Assembly: GCA_016718385.1 (NCBI GenBank)
Contig: JADKDK010000002.1
Span: forward strand, 620,001-684,000
DNA length: 64,000 nt
From: Gammaproteobacteria bacterium
GTDB lineage: Bacteria > Pseudomonadota > Gammaproteobacteria > Pseudomonadales > UBA5518
Reading direction: 5' to 3'
Shown: positions 1 through 8,429 of the stretch, in pieces
Layout: each line of letters opens with the position of its first letter
Numbering within the stretch: position 1 is the stretch's first letter
The notes under the pieces: generated by a model
The model's input: the letters and a program-made list of their open reading frames with translations, nothing else
Told to the model about the DNA's origin: nothing
The model's database searches: none
Program-made: the position numbers and the translations under genes

Positions 1-107
1 CCGCGCCGATGCGCCTCACGCTGGTCAACGGCGTGCCGACCTTCGAGAACGGCGCGTTCACCGAGGCCCTGCCCGGCGAGATGCTGCGTCCGGAGGCCTG
101 CGCATGA
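1..107 (+). CDS. C-terminal end of an amidohydrolase (family 3, D-aminoacylase-like), partial
   Basis: The frame beginning at base 3 is open to the TGA at 105-107 and gives the last 34 residues of a protein. The segment LVNGVPTFENGAFTEALPG followed by MLRPEA is the characteristic tail of the N-acyl-D-amino-acid deacylase / amidohydrolase family 3 group, in which the final beta sandwich carries VNG-x-P-T-F-E-NG. The metal-binding part lies upstream of the window, so the substrate cannot be judged. The stop overlaps the start of the next gene in an ATGA arrangement, so the two are probably translated together and the hydrolase may act in the same pathway as the Rieske protein that follows. Confidence 0.75.
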   Translation, partial: APMRLTLVNGVPTFENGAFTEALPGEMLRPEACA

Positions 108-1078
108 GCAGGATCGAACCGCTGCCGATGCGCCTGCGCGCACCCGCGCAGGGATTTCCCAAGGGCTGGTATCGCGTCGCCGACGCCGGGGAAGTCCTGC
201 CCGATGCGCTGCTGCCGGTGAGCTGGCTCAACGACCAGTTCATCGTGTTCCGCGCTGCCGACGGCCAGGCGCAGGTAGCCGATGCCTTCTGCCCGCACAT
301 GGGCGCACACCTGGCCTCGCACGACGGCTGCCTGCGCAACGGGCGCATCGTCTGCCCCTTCCACAAGTGGGAATTCGATGCCGCCGGCGGTGCCCTGGCG
401 CACATCCCCTACTCCGCGCTGCCGCCAGGCGAGGTCGGACTGAAGATGCACGCCACGCGCGAGCTCGATGGCATGGTGCTGATGTGGTACCACCCGCATG
501 GCGGCACGCCCGAGTTCGAGCCCTTCGAGACGCCGCTGTCGCGCAACCAGGACGGCTGGGTGCTCTACGGCGTGAAGGAATGGATCACCACCTGCCCGAT
601 GCGCGACATGCTGGAGAACCTGTTCGACGGCCCGCACATCGTGTACCTGCACAACAGCGGCGGCGCACCCGTGCTGAAATCGATCGCGCGCACCCCCTAC
701 GGGATGCGCGTGGACTACGACCAGGATCCGTCGCAGACGGACGCGGGCGTGACCGGCTTTCGCAGCGACTTCACCGGCATCACGCTGAACGCGCAGATCT
801 TCGAGGGCACCGCCTTCACGACGCAGTTCTACAACACCTTCACGCCGATCGACGACGAGCGTTTCGTGCTGCATTCGCGCCTGCACATCAAGGACAGCGG
901 ATCCGCCGAGATCAACGAGGCGATCGGCAAGGCTTTCACCGACCGCTTCATGTTCGAGGTGGAGCAGGATCTCAAAGTGCTCGACTACAAGCGCCACCTG
1001 GTCAAGCCACGCCTGTGCGCCGGCGACGGCCCGATCCACCAGTACCGCAAGTACGCGGCGGAGTTCTTCGTCGACTGA
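104..1078 (+). CDS. Rieske [2Fe-2S] oxygenase, KshA-like single-component alpha subunit
   Basis: A 324-residue protein with an N-terminal Rieske domain whose cluster ligands are C63, H65, C84 and H87 (CPHMGAH and CPFHKWEF). The catalytic domain shows N172, D175, H178 and H183 in ENLFDGPHIVYLH, the usual mononuclear iron site. Length and the short C-terminal domain fit the KshA / steroid 9-alpha-hydroxylase and chlorophyllide-oxygenase-like group rather than the 450-residue benzoate or naphthalene type. Such enzymes take electrons from a separate reductase; none is encoded nearby. It overlaps the upstream amidohydrolase by ATGA. Substrate is not evident; a polycyclic or steroid-like ring is plausible from family membership only. 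Confidence 0.88.
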   Translation: MSRIEPLPMRLRAPAQGFPKGWYRVADAGEVLPDALLPVSWLNDQFIVFRAADGQAQVADAFCPHMGAHLASHDGCLRNGRIVCPFHKWEFDAAGGALAHIPYSALPPGEVGLKMHATRELDGMVLMWYHPHGGTPEFEPFETPLSRNQDGWVLYGVKEWITTCPMRDMLENLFDGPHIVYLHNSGGAPVLKSIARTPYGMRVDYDQDPSQTDAGVTGFRSDFTGITLNAQIFEGTAFTTQFYNTFTPIDDERFVLHSRLHIKDSGSAEINEAIGKAFTDRFMFEVEQDLKVLDYKRHLVKPRLCAGDGPIHQYRKYAAEFFVD

Positions 1079-1241
1079 GGGCCTACCCCGCCAGCACCGC
1101 CCGGTACTGCTCCTCGACCTGGGTGACGCGCGGCCCGCGGTCGCGCGCCGTCCAGCGGCTCTCGGCGAGCGGCGCTCGTCGGCTCCTGTCACGGGGAGCT
1201 GTCGCGGCTCTACCCGATCCGCTGCGCCAGCGGCAGCTTGC

Positions 1242-2084
1242 TCACCCGCCCTTCATCGCATCGAGGAATGCCTGGTTGGTGACGAGCACGGGCGTGTTGT
1301 CTTCCGCCAGGTGCGACCACTTGAGACTGATTCCGCCGTCCACGGTCAGGCACTGTCCCGTCATGTACGTTGCCATGTCCGACAACAGGAAGAGCACGGT
1401 TGCGGCGATCTCCCCGACGCTCCCCTTGCGCCCCATCGGAATCGCGCGGCGCTCCAGCACCGGATCGGGCGGCAGCAGCGACGCGGGAGACGCCATCGCG
1501 CCGGGTGCCACGGCATTGACGCGGATGCCGGACGCCGCCAGTTCGAGCGCCATGGTCCGCACCACCGACAGCACCGCCGCCTTGGCCGCGCCATAGGCAA
1601 CGTTGTAGGGTTGCGCGCCGAGGCCGGTGATCGACGAGATCGCCACCAGCGAGCCCGCTCGCCCCTGCTCGCGCAATCGCGCCGCCACGGCCTGGCTGAT
1701 GAAGAACATGGAGTCGAGGTTCCTGGCGAACAGCGCGTGCCAATTCTCCCGGGAAACATCGGTTGCGGGTCCCCACGTGGGCGGTGTCCCGCCGCCCACG
1801 ACGCTGACGAGCCCATGGAGATCTCCCGGCGTGTTGCGCACGCGATCCATGACGGTGGCCACGCCTGCGGCGGTTTCCACGTCGGCCGCGACCGGGATGA
1901 CCGCAAGTCCTTGCGCCACCAGCGGGCCGAGATGCTGGTCGAGATTGGCCTGGTTGCGACTCACCCCGATCACGGTCGCGCCGGTCCGCGCGGCCATGCG
2001 CGTGACGGTGGTCCCCAGCCCGCCGCCGCCCGCGCCCGACACGACGACGATGCGGCCATCGAGCCGCAAGAGATCCTGTTCCAT
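1242..2084 (-). CDS. SDR family NAD(P)-dependent oxidoreductase
   Basis: A 280-residue classical short-chain dehydrogenase. The cofactor motif is a modified glycine loop GAGGGGLG at about residues 17-24, and the catalytic residues S151, Y164 and K168 (YGAAK) are in place. The C-terminus VDGGISLKWSHL is longer than the usual SDR end by some 30 residues. The family oxidises secondary alcohols or reduces ketones; here it could handle hydroxylated ring products. It is convergent with the Rieske gene and its upstream region is interrupted about 95 bp away by the decayed insertion sequence, so its original promoter or operon partners may have been displaced. Confidence 0.85.
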   Translation of the reverse strand: MEQDLLRLDGRIVVVSGAGGGGLGTTVTRMAARTGATVIGVSRNQANLDQHLGPLVAQGLAVIPVAADVETAAGVATVMDRVRNTPGDLHGLVSVVGGGTPPTWGPATDVSRENWHALFARNLDSMFFISQAVAARLREQGRAGSLVAISSITGLGAQPYNVAYGAAKAAVLSVVRTMALELAASGIRVNAVAPGAMASPASLLPPDPVLERRAIPMGRKGSVGEIAATVLFLLSDMATYMTGQCLTVDGGISLKWSHLAEDNTPVLVTNQAFLDAMKGG

Positions 2085-2177
2085 CTATCCCCCTCGTGGT
2101 TGTCCAAGCGGCCCCCGTGGCCGCGTACCTGCCCGATGCGCACGTGCGGCGCGACGGCGCAGTCAGCGCGTTTCACG

Positions 2178-3250
2178 CTAGTGTTGCGTTCCGCCAATAA
2201 CTTTACACAGTCGCTCGATCTTGGCGAGTATCGAGTCGGCTGTGGCGGTCCAGACGAATGGTCGTGCCGTGAGGTTGTAATGCTCGGTGTAGCGTTTGAT
2301 GCGATTCACGAGGTCCGGGACGCTTTTGAACGAGCCGCGTCGGATGGCTTGTTGGGTGATGAGCCCGAACCAGCGTTCGACCTGATTGAGCCACGAGGCG
2401 TAGGTCGGGGTGTAATGCATGTGATAGCGCGGCCGTCGCGCCAGCCATGCACGAACCTTGGGATGCTTGTGGGTCGCATAGTTGTCGCAGATCAGATGCA
2501 CATCGAGATCGGGCGGCACGTTCTTGTCGATATGACCGAGGAAGGCGAGGAATCCGGTGCCGATGACGCTTCTTGCATTGCGCGATCACTTCCCGTTGGC
2601 TGCGTCGAGGGCAGCGAACAGCGTCGTCGTACCGTGGCGGACGTAGTCGGAGTAATGCCCTCGACATAACCAAGTCCCATCGGAAGAACGGGCTGGGTGC
2701 GTTCGAGCGCCGGCACTGGCTCTTTTCGTCCACACAGAGAACAGGGCGTTTTCCGGCGGATCTCAGTAGAGCCCGACGATGTCACGTACCTTCTCGACGA
2801 AGAAAGGATCATTCGAGAGCTTGAAGCTCTTGCTGCGATGCGGCTGCAAGCCGAAGAGTCGGATGTAGCGATGAACCGAGGTCGGCGACAACCCAGTTTC
2901 TGTCGCCAGCGAACGCACGCTCCAGTGCGTCGTCGCCTTAGGCTTGTTGTCGAGCACGGTCGTTATCAGTTCAGCCACGCGCTCATCGTCGATGCTTCGC
3001 GGACGCCCGGGCGCATCTCGCTGTGCAGGCCGGCGAGCCGCTTTCGCACCAACGCTTGCGCCACAGGCTGACCGTGGGACGGCTAACCTGGTGCTGATCG
3101 GCGAGTTCGTTGGTACCCGATACCGTCGGCCGATCCGAGCACGATCCGGGCCCTGCGCACCAGACCATGAGGCAACGATCGCGAGCGCGAGATTGCTTCC
3201 AGTTGCGAGCGTTCCTCAGCCGTGACGGTCACCTGAATCGATCGTGCCAT
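2178..3250 (-). pseudogene. IS630-family transposase, broken by multiple frameshifts
   Basis: The reading frame equivalent to the intact transposase at 42497-43576 begins at ATG 3250-3248 and ends at TAG 2180-2178, but it is split into pieces in all three frames. The piece at 2178-2519 retains the second catalytic Asp (LICDNYATHK) and the Glu region (SWLNQVERWFG). The piece at 2763-2978 retains part of the DNA-binding region. Indels relative to the intact copy are one 2-base deletion, seven 1-base deletions and one 1-base insertion. Unless these are sequencing errors, no functional transposase can be made; the terminal repeats could still be acted on by the other copy. Confidence 0.9.
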
Positions 3251-3326
3251 TACCGCGCACTCCGCTGTCCAATCATATCCGTGGACCGCAGAAGACGAGT
3301 AAAGTTATTTATGGAACGATACACTA
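2179..3326 (-). mobile_element. Degenerate IS630-family insertion sequence, copy 1
   Basis: The element core runs 2181-3324 (1144 bp) between TA dinucleotides at 2179-2180 and 3325-3326, the target duplication expected of IS630. It is a near-identical but inverted copy of the element at 42422-43573 (1152 bp). Aligning the two by eye gives nine small indels in this copy, net minus 8 bases, all between about 2550 and 3285, while the first 370 bp carry none. Both ends sit in CTAG. The element separates the SDR at 1242-2084 from the CoA ligase at 3458-5098. Confidence 0.92.
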
Positions 3327-3457
3327 GCAGGAACGCTGTACCCGGACAACCGCAGCGGGAGCAACGCGCAACGGGGTACGGTACAATTTTTCGGATTGGC
3401 CGCCGACGAATGCCGATGACGCAGCGTGGCGATGGCGAGACGGAAGAAGGATTCAGC

Positions 3458-5098
3458 ATGTCGAACGCGGTGATTGGCGGGCGTCGGATCGTGGCGGGCA
3501 GGTCGATCCGCTGGGACGAACAGCGCGCAAACGAGGCCTACGCGCAGGGTTTCTGGGTTCGCGAGACACTGGCCGAGGCGCTGGCGCGCGCCGCATCCGC
3601 GGACCCGCAGCGCGTTCTCATCATCGACGGCCCGGTGCGCCTCGACGCCCGCAGCCTGCAAGCACAGGCATCCGCCCTGGCGCAGACCCTGGCGGCACGG
3701 TTTGCGCCGGGAAGCGTCATCTCCTTCATGCTGCCCAACTGGCACGAAGCCGCGGTCATCTACCTGGCAACGACGCTGGCGGGCATGGTCGCGCACCCGG
3801 TGCTGCCGTCGCTGCGCGAGCACGACCTGTGTTTCATGCTGAAGGATGTCGAGAGCCGGATGATCTTCATACCGGCGCAGTTTCGCGGACACGAGTCCGC
3901 GCAGATGCTGACGCGGGTCGTGCAGCAGCTCGATACGCCGCCGCAGGTCGTCGTCGTGCGTGGCGATCGCGGCGAGCACATCGCTTATGACTCGTTGTTC
4001 GCGGACGTCGCGCCGCAGCCGCTGCCGGTGCCCGATCCGGATGCCGTGCGGATGATCATGTATACCTCCGGTACCACCGGCAGCCCCAAGGGCGTCATGC
4101 ACAGCCACAATTCGATTCACGCGCTGATCCGCCAGATCGGCCGCCACTGGCTGGTCGAGCCGGGCGACAAGTTCCTCGTCGCGGGTCCCATCAGCCACAT
4201 CGGCGGCTCCATCTACGCGTTCGAGTGCCCGCTGCTGCTGGGCGCAACGGCCGTGTTGATGGAGCGCTGGGATGCCGACGAGGCGATAGCCCACCTGGTG
4301 GACGAACGCTGCACGCATTTTGCCGGCGCCACGCCTTTCCTGGTGCAGACACTGGCCGCGGCGCGACGGGCGCGAACGCGCCTGCCGGACCTCGAGCTCT
4401 TCGTGTGCGGAGGGGCCTCGGTTCCCCCGTCGCTGATCCACGAAGCGGCGGAGTATTTCGAGAAGGCCGTGGTGACGCGTGTATACGGCTCGACCGAAGT
4501 GCCGGTGACCACGGTCGGCGTCATCGGCCGGAGCGATGTCGCACACGCGGCGGACACCGACGGTCAGGTCGGGATCGCCACGGTAAAGCTGGTCGATGCC
4601 AGAGGTACGACGGCCGCGACCGGCGAGGTCCTGGCGCGCGGGCCGCAGATGCTGGTGGGCTACGTCCACCCCGAGGACGAGGCGAGCGTATTCGACGCCG
4701 AGGGCTATTACCGCACCGGCGACCTGGGGCGTTGGGTCGATGGCGACTATCTCGTGATTGCCGGGCGCATCAAGGACATCATCATCCGCAACGGCGAGAA
4801 CATCGCACCCAAGGAAGTGGAAGACCTGCTGGTGGCGCATCCCGACATCGCGGAAATCGCCATTGTCGGCCTGCCCGATGCCCGGACCGGCGAGCGCGCC
4901 TGTGCCGTCATCGTGCCGCGCGGTCCGGCGCGGCCCGACGTCGCGAGCTTGCGCGCCTTCCTCGATGCCAGGGGTGTCGCGAAGTTCAAGATGCCGGAAC
5001 AGGTGGCGATCTGGGATGCGCTGCCCAAGAACGAGGCCGGCAAGGTCCTCAAGCACCAGATGCGCGCCGTCCTGGCCGATGCGTCGCCCCGCGACTGA
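3458..5098 (+). CDS. AMP-forming acyl-CoA ligase (class I adenylate-forming)
   Basis: A 546-residue ANL-superfamily enzyme that would activate a carboxylate as acyl-AMP and then as a CoA thioester. Core motifs are all present: P-loop-like YTSGTTGSPKG, YGSTE, YRTGDLG, the hinge GRIKDIIIRNGENIAP, and the C-terminal lysine in NEAGKVLK. The frame is open further upstream, but the ATG at 3458 is chosen because GAAGAAGG lies 7 bases before it; upstream codons run into the insertion sequence. The gene begins about 130 bp inside the IS end, so its promoter lies in that gap or reads out of the IS. A medium-chain, cyclohexane or aromatic acid is plausible; the exact acid cannot be read. Confidence 0.9.
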   Translation: MSNAVIGGRRIVAGRSIRWDEQRANEAYAQGFWVRETLAEALARAASADPQRVLIIDGPVRLDARSLQAQASALAQTLAARFAPGSVISFMLPNWHEAAVIYLATTLAGMVAHPVLPSLREHDLCFMLKDVESRMIFIPAQFRGHESAQMLTRVVQQLDTPPQVVVVRGDRGEHIAYDSLFADVAPQPLPVPDPDAVRMIMYTSGTTGSPKGVMHSHNSIHALIRQIGRHWLVEPGDKFLVAGPISHIGGSIYAFECPLLLGATAVLMERWDADEAIAHLVDERCTHFAGATPFLVQTLAAARRARTRLPDLELFVCGGASVPPSLIHEAAEYFEKAVVTRVYGSTEVPVTTVGVIGRSDVAHAADTDGQVGIATVKLVDARGTTAATGEVLARGPQMLVGYVHPEDEASVFDAEGYYRTGDLGRWVDGDYLVIAGRIKDIIIRNGENIAPKEVEDLLVAHPDIAEIAIVGLPDARTGERACAVIVPRGPARPDVASLRAFLDARGVAKFKMPEQVAIWDALPKNEAGKVLKHQMRAVLADASPRD

Positions 5099-5133
5099 GC
5101 GCCAGAGAGTTTTTCGCCGGCGTTGCGCGGCTC

Positions 5134-5967
5134 TTATTCAAAAGGCTCCTCGCCCTGCAGCTTGGTGCGGTGCAGCAGGCGCCCGGCCGCCGGGTCATAG
5201 GGAGTGGCCCGGTGCATCGTGCCGGTGTTGTCCCACATCACCAGGTCGCCCACCGTCCACTTGTGGCGGTAGGTGAACTGCGGCTGCGTCGCCCATTCAC
5301 GCAGGCGCACCAGCAGCTCGGTGCTCTGCATTGCACTCATCCCGACCACGTGATGGGCCGTGCAGCCCAGCACCAGCGACTTGCGCCCCGAACGGTGCTT
5401 CCACACCAGCGGCAGATCCTGCTCGCCGATCGCCATCATCTGCTTGGTCATGGCCAGGCTCGGCTCGGGGTCGTAGTAGAAGAGCGACGCCCACGCCGAG
5501 TGCACCACGCGCAGCGCCTCGATCTGCTGCTTGTCCTCCTCGCTCAGCATGTCCCAGGCGGCATAGGTGTTGCAGAACTCGGTGTCACCGCCGGTGGGCG
5601 ACAGAACCTTGGCCGAGAGCAGCGACGCCAGGATCGGCACCTGGTTCATGGTGCCGTCGAGGTGCCAGTACAACGAGCCCTTCAGATACTCGGCGCTCGC
5701 GTTGGCCCTGGTGTCCAGCGTGACCTTGTAGATCTCTTCGCCGCGCATTTCCGGCGCAAACGTGCCGAGCGTCCGGGTGAACTCGACCTGCTCCTGGTCG
5801 GTGAACCCGATCTGCGGGAACACCAGCACGCCACGGCGCTCGAGCAGTTCGCGCAGATCGGTTGCATGTTCCCCGCTCAGCAGCGCGTCCTTGCCCAGAC
5901 GGACCTCGCTGGCGATCAGCGGAGAGATATCGGTGGCTTCCAGCTTTGCACTGATGGCTGAGCTCAT
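5134..5967 (-). CDS. TauD/TfdA-family Fe(II)/2-oxoglutarate dioxygenase, copy 1
   Basis: A 277-residue non-heme iron dioxygenase. The facial triad is H102 and D104 (WHLDGT) with H252 (GTMHR), and R263 or R267 in GRLLHRT would bind 2-oxoglutarate. ATG 5967 is preferred to the in-frame start 16 codons upstream because GGAGG precedes it by 9 bases. The protein is strongly similar along its length to the one at 37418-38257 and more distantly to 44837-45652, sharing KGSL-x-W and NTGTMHR blocks. These enzymes hydroxylate or cleave small substrates with release of succinate and CO2. It is convergent with the CoA ligase and leads the same strand as the genes up to 9830. Confidence 0.9.
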   Translation of the reverse strand: MSSAISAKLEATDISPLIASEVRLGKDALLSGEHATDLRELLERRGVLVFPQIGFTDQEQVEFTRTLGTFAPEMRGEEIYKVTLDTRANASAEYLKGSLYWHLDGTMNQVPILASLLSAKVLSPTGGDTEFCNTYAAWDMLSEEDKQQIEALRVVHSAWASLFYYDPEPSLAMTKQMMAIGEQDLPLVWKHRSGRKSLVLGCTAHHVVGMSAMQSTELLVRLREWATQPQFTYRHKWTVGDLVMWDNTGTMHRATPYDPAAGRLLHRTKLQGEEPFE

Positions 5968-6048
5968 GGCTTCGGTCCTCCAGGAATGTTGGTTGGCAAA
6001 TCCAGGTCCTTGCACGATGTGACATCGCTGCGGCGCTGCCGCTGGCGA

Positions 6049-7719
6049 CTAGCTCTGCGCCAGCCGACGCGCCGCCAGTTCGCGCAGCGGCGCGGTCTTC
6101 ACCTTGTTGGAGCCGGTGAGCTCGAGCTCCGGTTCCTCCACGAACAGCACGCGCCGCGGCACCTTGTAGCTCGACAGGCGTTGCGACACGAAGGCGCGCA
6201 CCGTGGGCTCGTCGAGGACGGCGCCCTGCTCGCGCACGACGCAGGTCACGACGATCTCGCCGAGCGTCTCGTGCGGGACGCCGACCGTGGTGGCGATCTT
6301 CACGCCCGGGCACTCGCGCAACAGCGCGTCGATCTCGGTCGGCGAGACATTTGCACCGCCGGTCTTGATGATGTCGTTGAGACGCCCGTGCCAGTGCAGC
6401 CGCCCCTCGGCATCGAAGAAGCCACCGTCGCCGGTATGGAAGAAGCCCTCCTCGTCGAACACCTCGTCGGGCGCCATGCGCAGGTAGCTCACCATCAGCG
6501 TGGGCCCCTTGACGGCGATCTCGCCGGTCTCGCCACGCGCCAGCGCCTCGCCGCTCAGCGGATCGACGATCTTGAAGGTGTTGCCGGGCAGCGCATAGCC
6601 GTAGTTGCCGGCGACGATGGCGGGGTCAGTGCCGCTCGGGTGGTTGGCGCTGAAGGTCAGCGTCTCGGTGTTGCCGTAGGACGACATCGGCTCCTGCCAG
6701 TTCGAGCGCACGGTGGGATGGTTGCGCAGCGGCGAGGTCTCGCCGACGTAGCGCAGCGAGCCCAGGTCCACCTCGTGGAACGCCGGGTCCTCGGCCAGCT
6801 TGACCCACTGGTGCGGCCACGCCACCGGCAGCGTGACGCGCTCGGCTTGCATCAGCCGCAGCGCTTCGCCCGGATCGAAATAGCGCTGCAGCACCAGGCA
6901 CCCGCCGACCGTGAACGTGGCGCCGATGGCCTGCGTGAAATTACCCGACCAGAAGAAGCCGTTGGCCGACCAGGTGCGCACGCCGGGCTCGAGCGCGTAC
7001 ATGCGCGGCCAGCGCCAGCACTGGATCGTGGCGGCGCGATGCGTGTGCACCACGCCCTTGGGCTTGGAGGTCGAGCCCGAGGAGAAGAACACCAGGCCGC
7101 GGTCCGAGGGCGCGACCTCCGCGGCGATGGCCTCGACCACGGCGGCCGGCGCCTTGCGCTCGCCGTGGACGAATTCCTGCCAGCTCTCGATGGCCCCGCC
7201 CAGCCCGTCCATCTCGCCGATGCATACCGCGCGGCGCAGGAAGGGCAGGCGCGGCGCATGGACATCACCGCGCGCGGTCGCGATCTCGGGGCAGAATTCG
7301 CCGATCTCGGCGGCGAAATCGCGATTCAGCACCGAGCGCTCGAAGATCAGCAGCGAGACGTCGGCGACACGCAGCAGGTACTCGAGCTCCGCGCCCCTGG
7401 CGAAGGAGCTCAGCAGCACGGCGGTGCCACCCGCAAGGCTGATGCCGAACATCGCGCTCACCCACTCCGGGCGGTTCGTCGCCAGCACGCCGACGCGCGT
7501 CTCCTTGCTCACGCCACGCGCGAGGAGCGCGCGCGCGATCGCGAAGGCCTCGTCCCAGACCTGCGCGTACGTGAGGCGCACCACGGGCCCCGACGGCGGA
7601 TGGAAAACCATCGCCTCGTTGCCGGCGTATTTCTCGCAGACCTCGCGCAGGTAGCCGCCGAGGGTCAGCGCACCCAGTTGCTCCTGCGCGAGCGGAGCAC
7701 CCCGTACCAAAGTGTCCAT
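6049..7719 (-). CDS. AMP-forming acyl-CoA synthetase
   Basis: A 556-residue ANL enzyme distinct from the ligase at 3458. Motifs: FFSSGSTSKPKG nucleotide loop (usual T replaced by S), SYGNTE, FHTGDGG, GRLNDIIKTGGANVSP and the C-terminal lysine region GSNKVKTAPL. The DIIKTGG form is typical of fatty acid and cyclohexanecarboxylate/benzoate-type ligases. The start ATG at 7719 directly follows the stop of the preceding gene (TAA then ATG, no gap), so the two are surely co-transcribed and probably translationally coupled. With the TauD gene 80 bp downstream and a Rieske gene upstream, it would activate an acid formed by oxygenase attack. Confidence 0.9.
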   Translation of the reverse strand: MDTLVRGAPLAQEQLGALTLGGYLREVCEKYAGNEAMVFHPPSGPVVRLTYAQVWDEAFAIARALLARGVSKETRVGVLATNRPEWVSAMFGISLAGGTAVLLSSFARGAELEYLLRVADVSLLIFERSVLNRDFAAEIGEFCPEIATARGDVHAPRLPFLRRAVCIGEMDGLGGAIESWQEFVHGERKAPAAVVEAIAAEVAPSDRGLVFFSSGSTSKPKGVVHTHRAATIQCWRWPRMYALEPGVRTWSANGFFWSGNFTQAIGATFTVGGCLVLQRYFDPGEALRLMQAERVTLPVAWPHQWVKLAEDPAFHEVDLGSLRYVGETSPLRNHPTVRSNWQEPMSSYGNTETLTFSANHPSGTDPAIVAGNYGYALPGNTFKIVDPLSGEALARGETGEIAVKGPTLMVSYLRMAPDEVFDEEGFFHTGDGGFFDAEGRLHWHGRLNDIIKTGGANVSPTEIDALLRECPGVKIATTVGVPHETLGEIVVTCVVREQGAVLDEPTVRAFVSQRLSSYKVPRRVLFVEEPELELTGSNKVKTAPLRELAARRLAQS

Positions 7720-8352
7720 TTATTCCTTCGCCCGTGTTGCGTGCATACGTTCCCTCACGTCCGGCGCCAACGGCTCCACGCCCGGCTCGAAGGGCACACC
7801 GAAGGTCTTGAACGCCATGGCCAGCACATCGTAGCAGCCCACCGCGAACACGATGTCCAGCAACTGCTTCGCATCGAAATGCGCGCTGAGGCGCGCCCAC
7901 GTCGCATCACCGATGCAGGCATCCGCGTGCAGCTCGTCCACCGCGCGCAGCAGGTCGGCGTCGACCGGGTCCCAGTCGGGCGCGTCGGGGCCCGACTCGA
8001 TGCGCACGATCTCCTCGTCGCTGAGACCAGCGCGGCGACCCAGCACGATGTGCTGGTAGAACTCGTATTCCGAGCGGCGCAACCAGCCGATGCGCAGGAT
8101 CAGCAGCTCGCGGATGCGCCTGGACACCGTGCTCGCCGAGGCGACGTGGTTGTTGAAGGTCAGGAATGCCTTCGCCAGCGCGGGATGATTCAGCATCATG
8201 CCCACCCCGTTCACGCCGCGGGCATCGTCGGTGTTCCAGTTGTTCAGCACGAAGTCACGCGCGTGCGGAAAGGCGCTGGCCGCGTCGTGGATCGTGTCGT
8301 CCCAGTCGGGCGGCAGCAATGGCTTGAGCCGCGGCGTTGTTTCGTTCGACAT
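7720..8352 (-). CDS. Carboxymuconolactone decarboxylase / AhpD-like protein
   Basis: A 210-residue all-helical protein with the CMD signature RRIRELLILRIGWLRRSEYEFYQH and the following GLSDEEI block. The Cys-x-x-Cys pair of peroxidase-active AhpD is absent, since Ser occupies the first Cys position, so thiol peroxidase activity is unlikely. Related proteins are common beside aromatic and steroid catabolic genes, often without a proven reaction. It sits between the Rieske alpha gene (77 bp upstream) and the acyl-CoA synthetase, which begins at the base after its stop. A decarboxylase or hydrolase-like role in the same route is inference. Confidence 0.85.
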   Translation of the reverse strand: MSNETTPRLKPLLPPDWDDTIHDAASAFPHARDFVLNNWNTDDARGVNGVGMMLNHPALAKAFLTFNNHVASASTVSRRIRELLILRIGWLRRSEYEFYQHIVLGRRAGLSDEEIVRIESGPDAPDWDPVDADLLRAVDELHADACIGDATWARLSAHFDAKQLLDIVFAVGCYDVLAMAFKTFGVPFEPGVEPLAPDVRERMHATRAKE

Positions 8353-8429
8353 GCGTGGTTTCCGGTTGGATCACAGTTTCGGCGGCGCGTGAGAGGCACC
8401 GGCGCTCGAGAGCATGGAGCGCATTCCCG

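Noticed and set aside
1079..1241. Possible gene tail on the minus strand reading VTQVEEQYRAVLAG before a TAG at 1083
   Set aside because: The frame looks protein-like but is too short and I cannot match it to a family; the 163-bp gap has no other feature.
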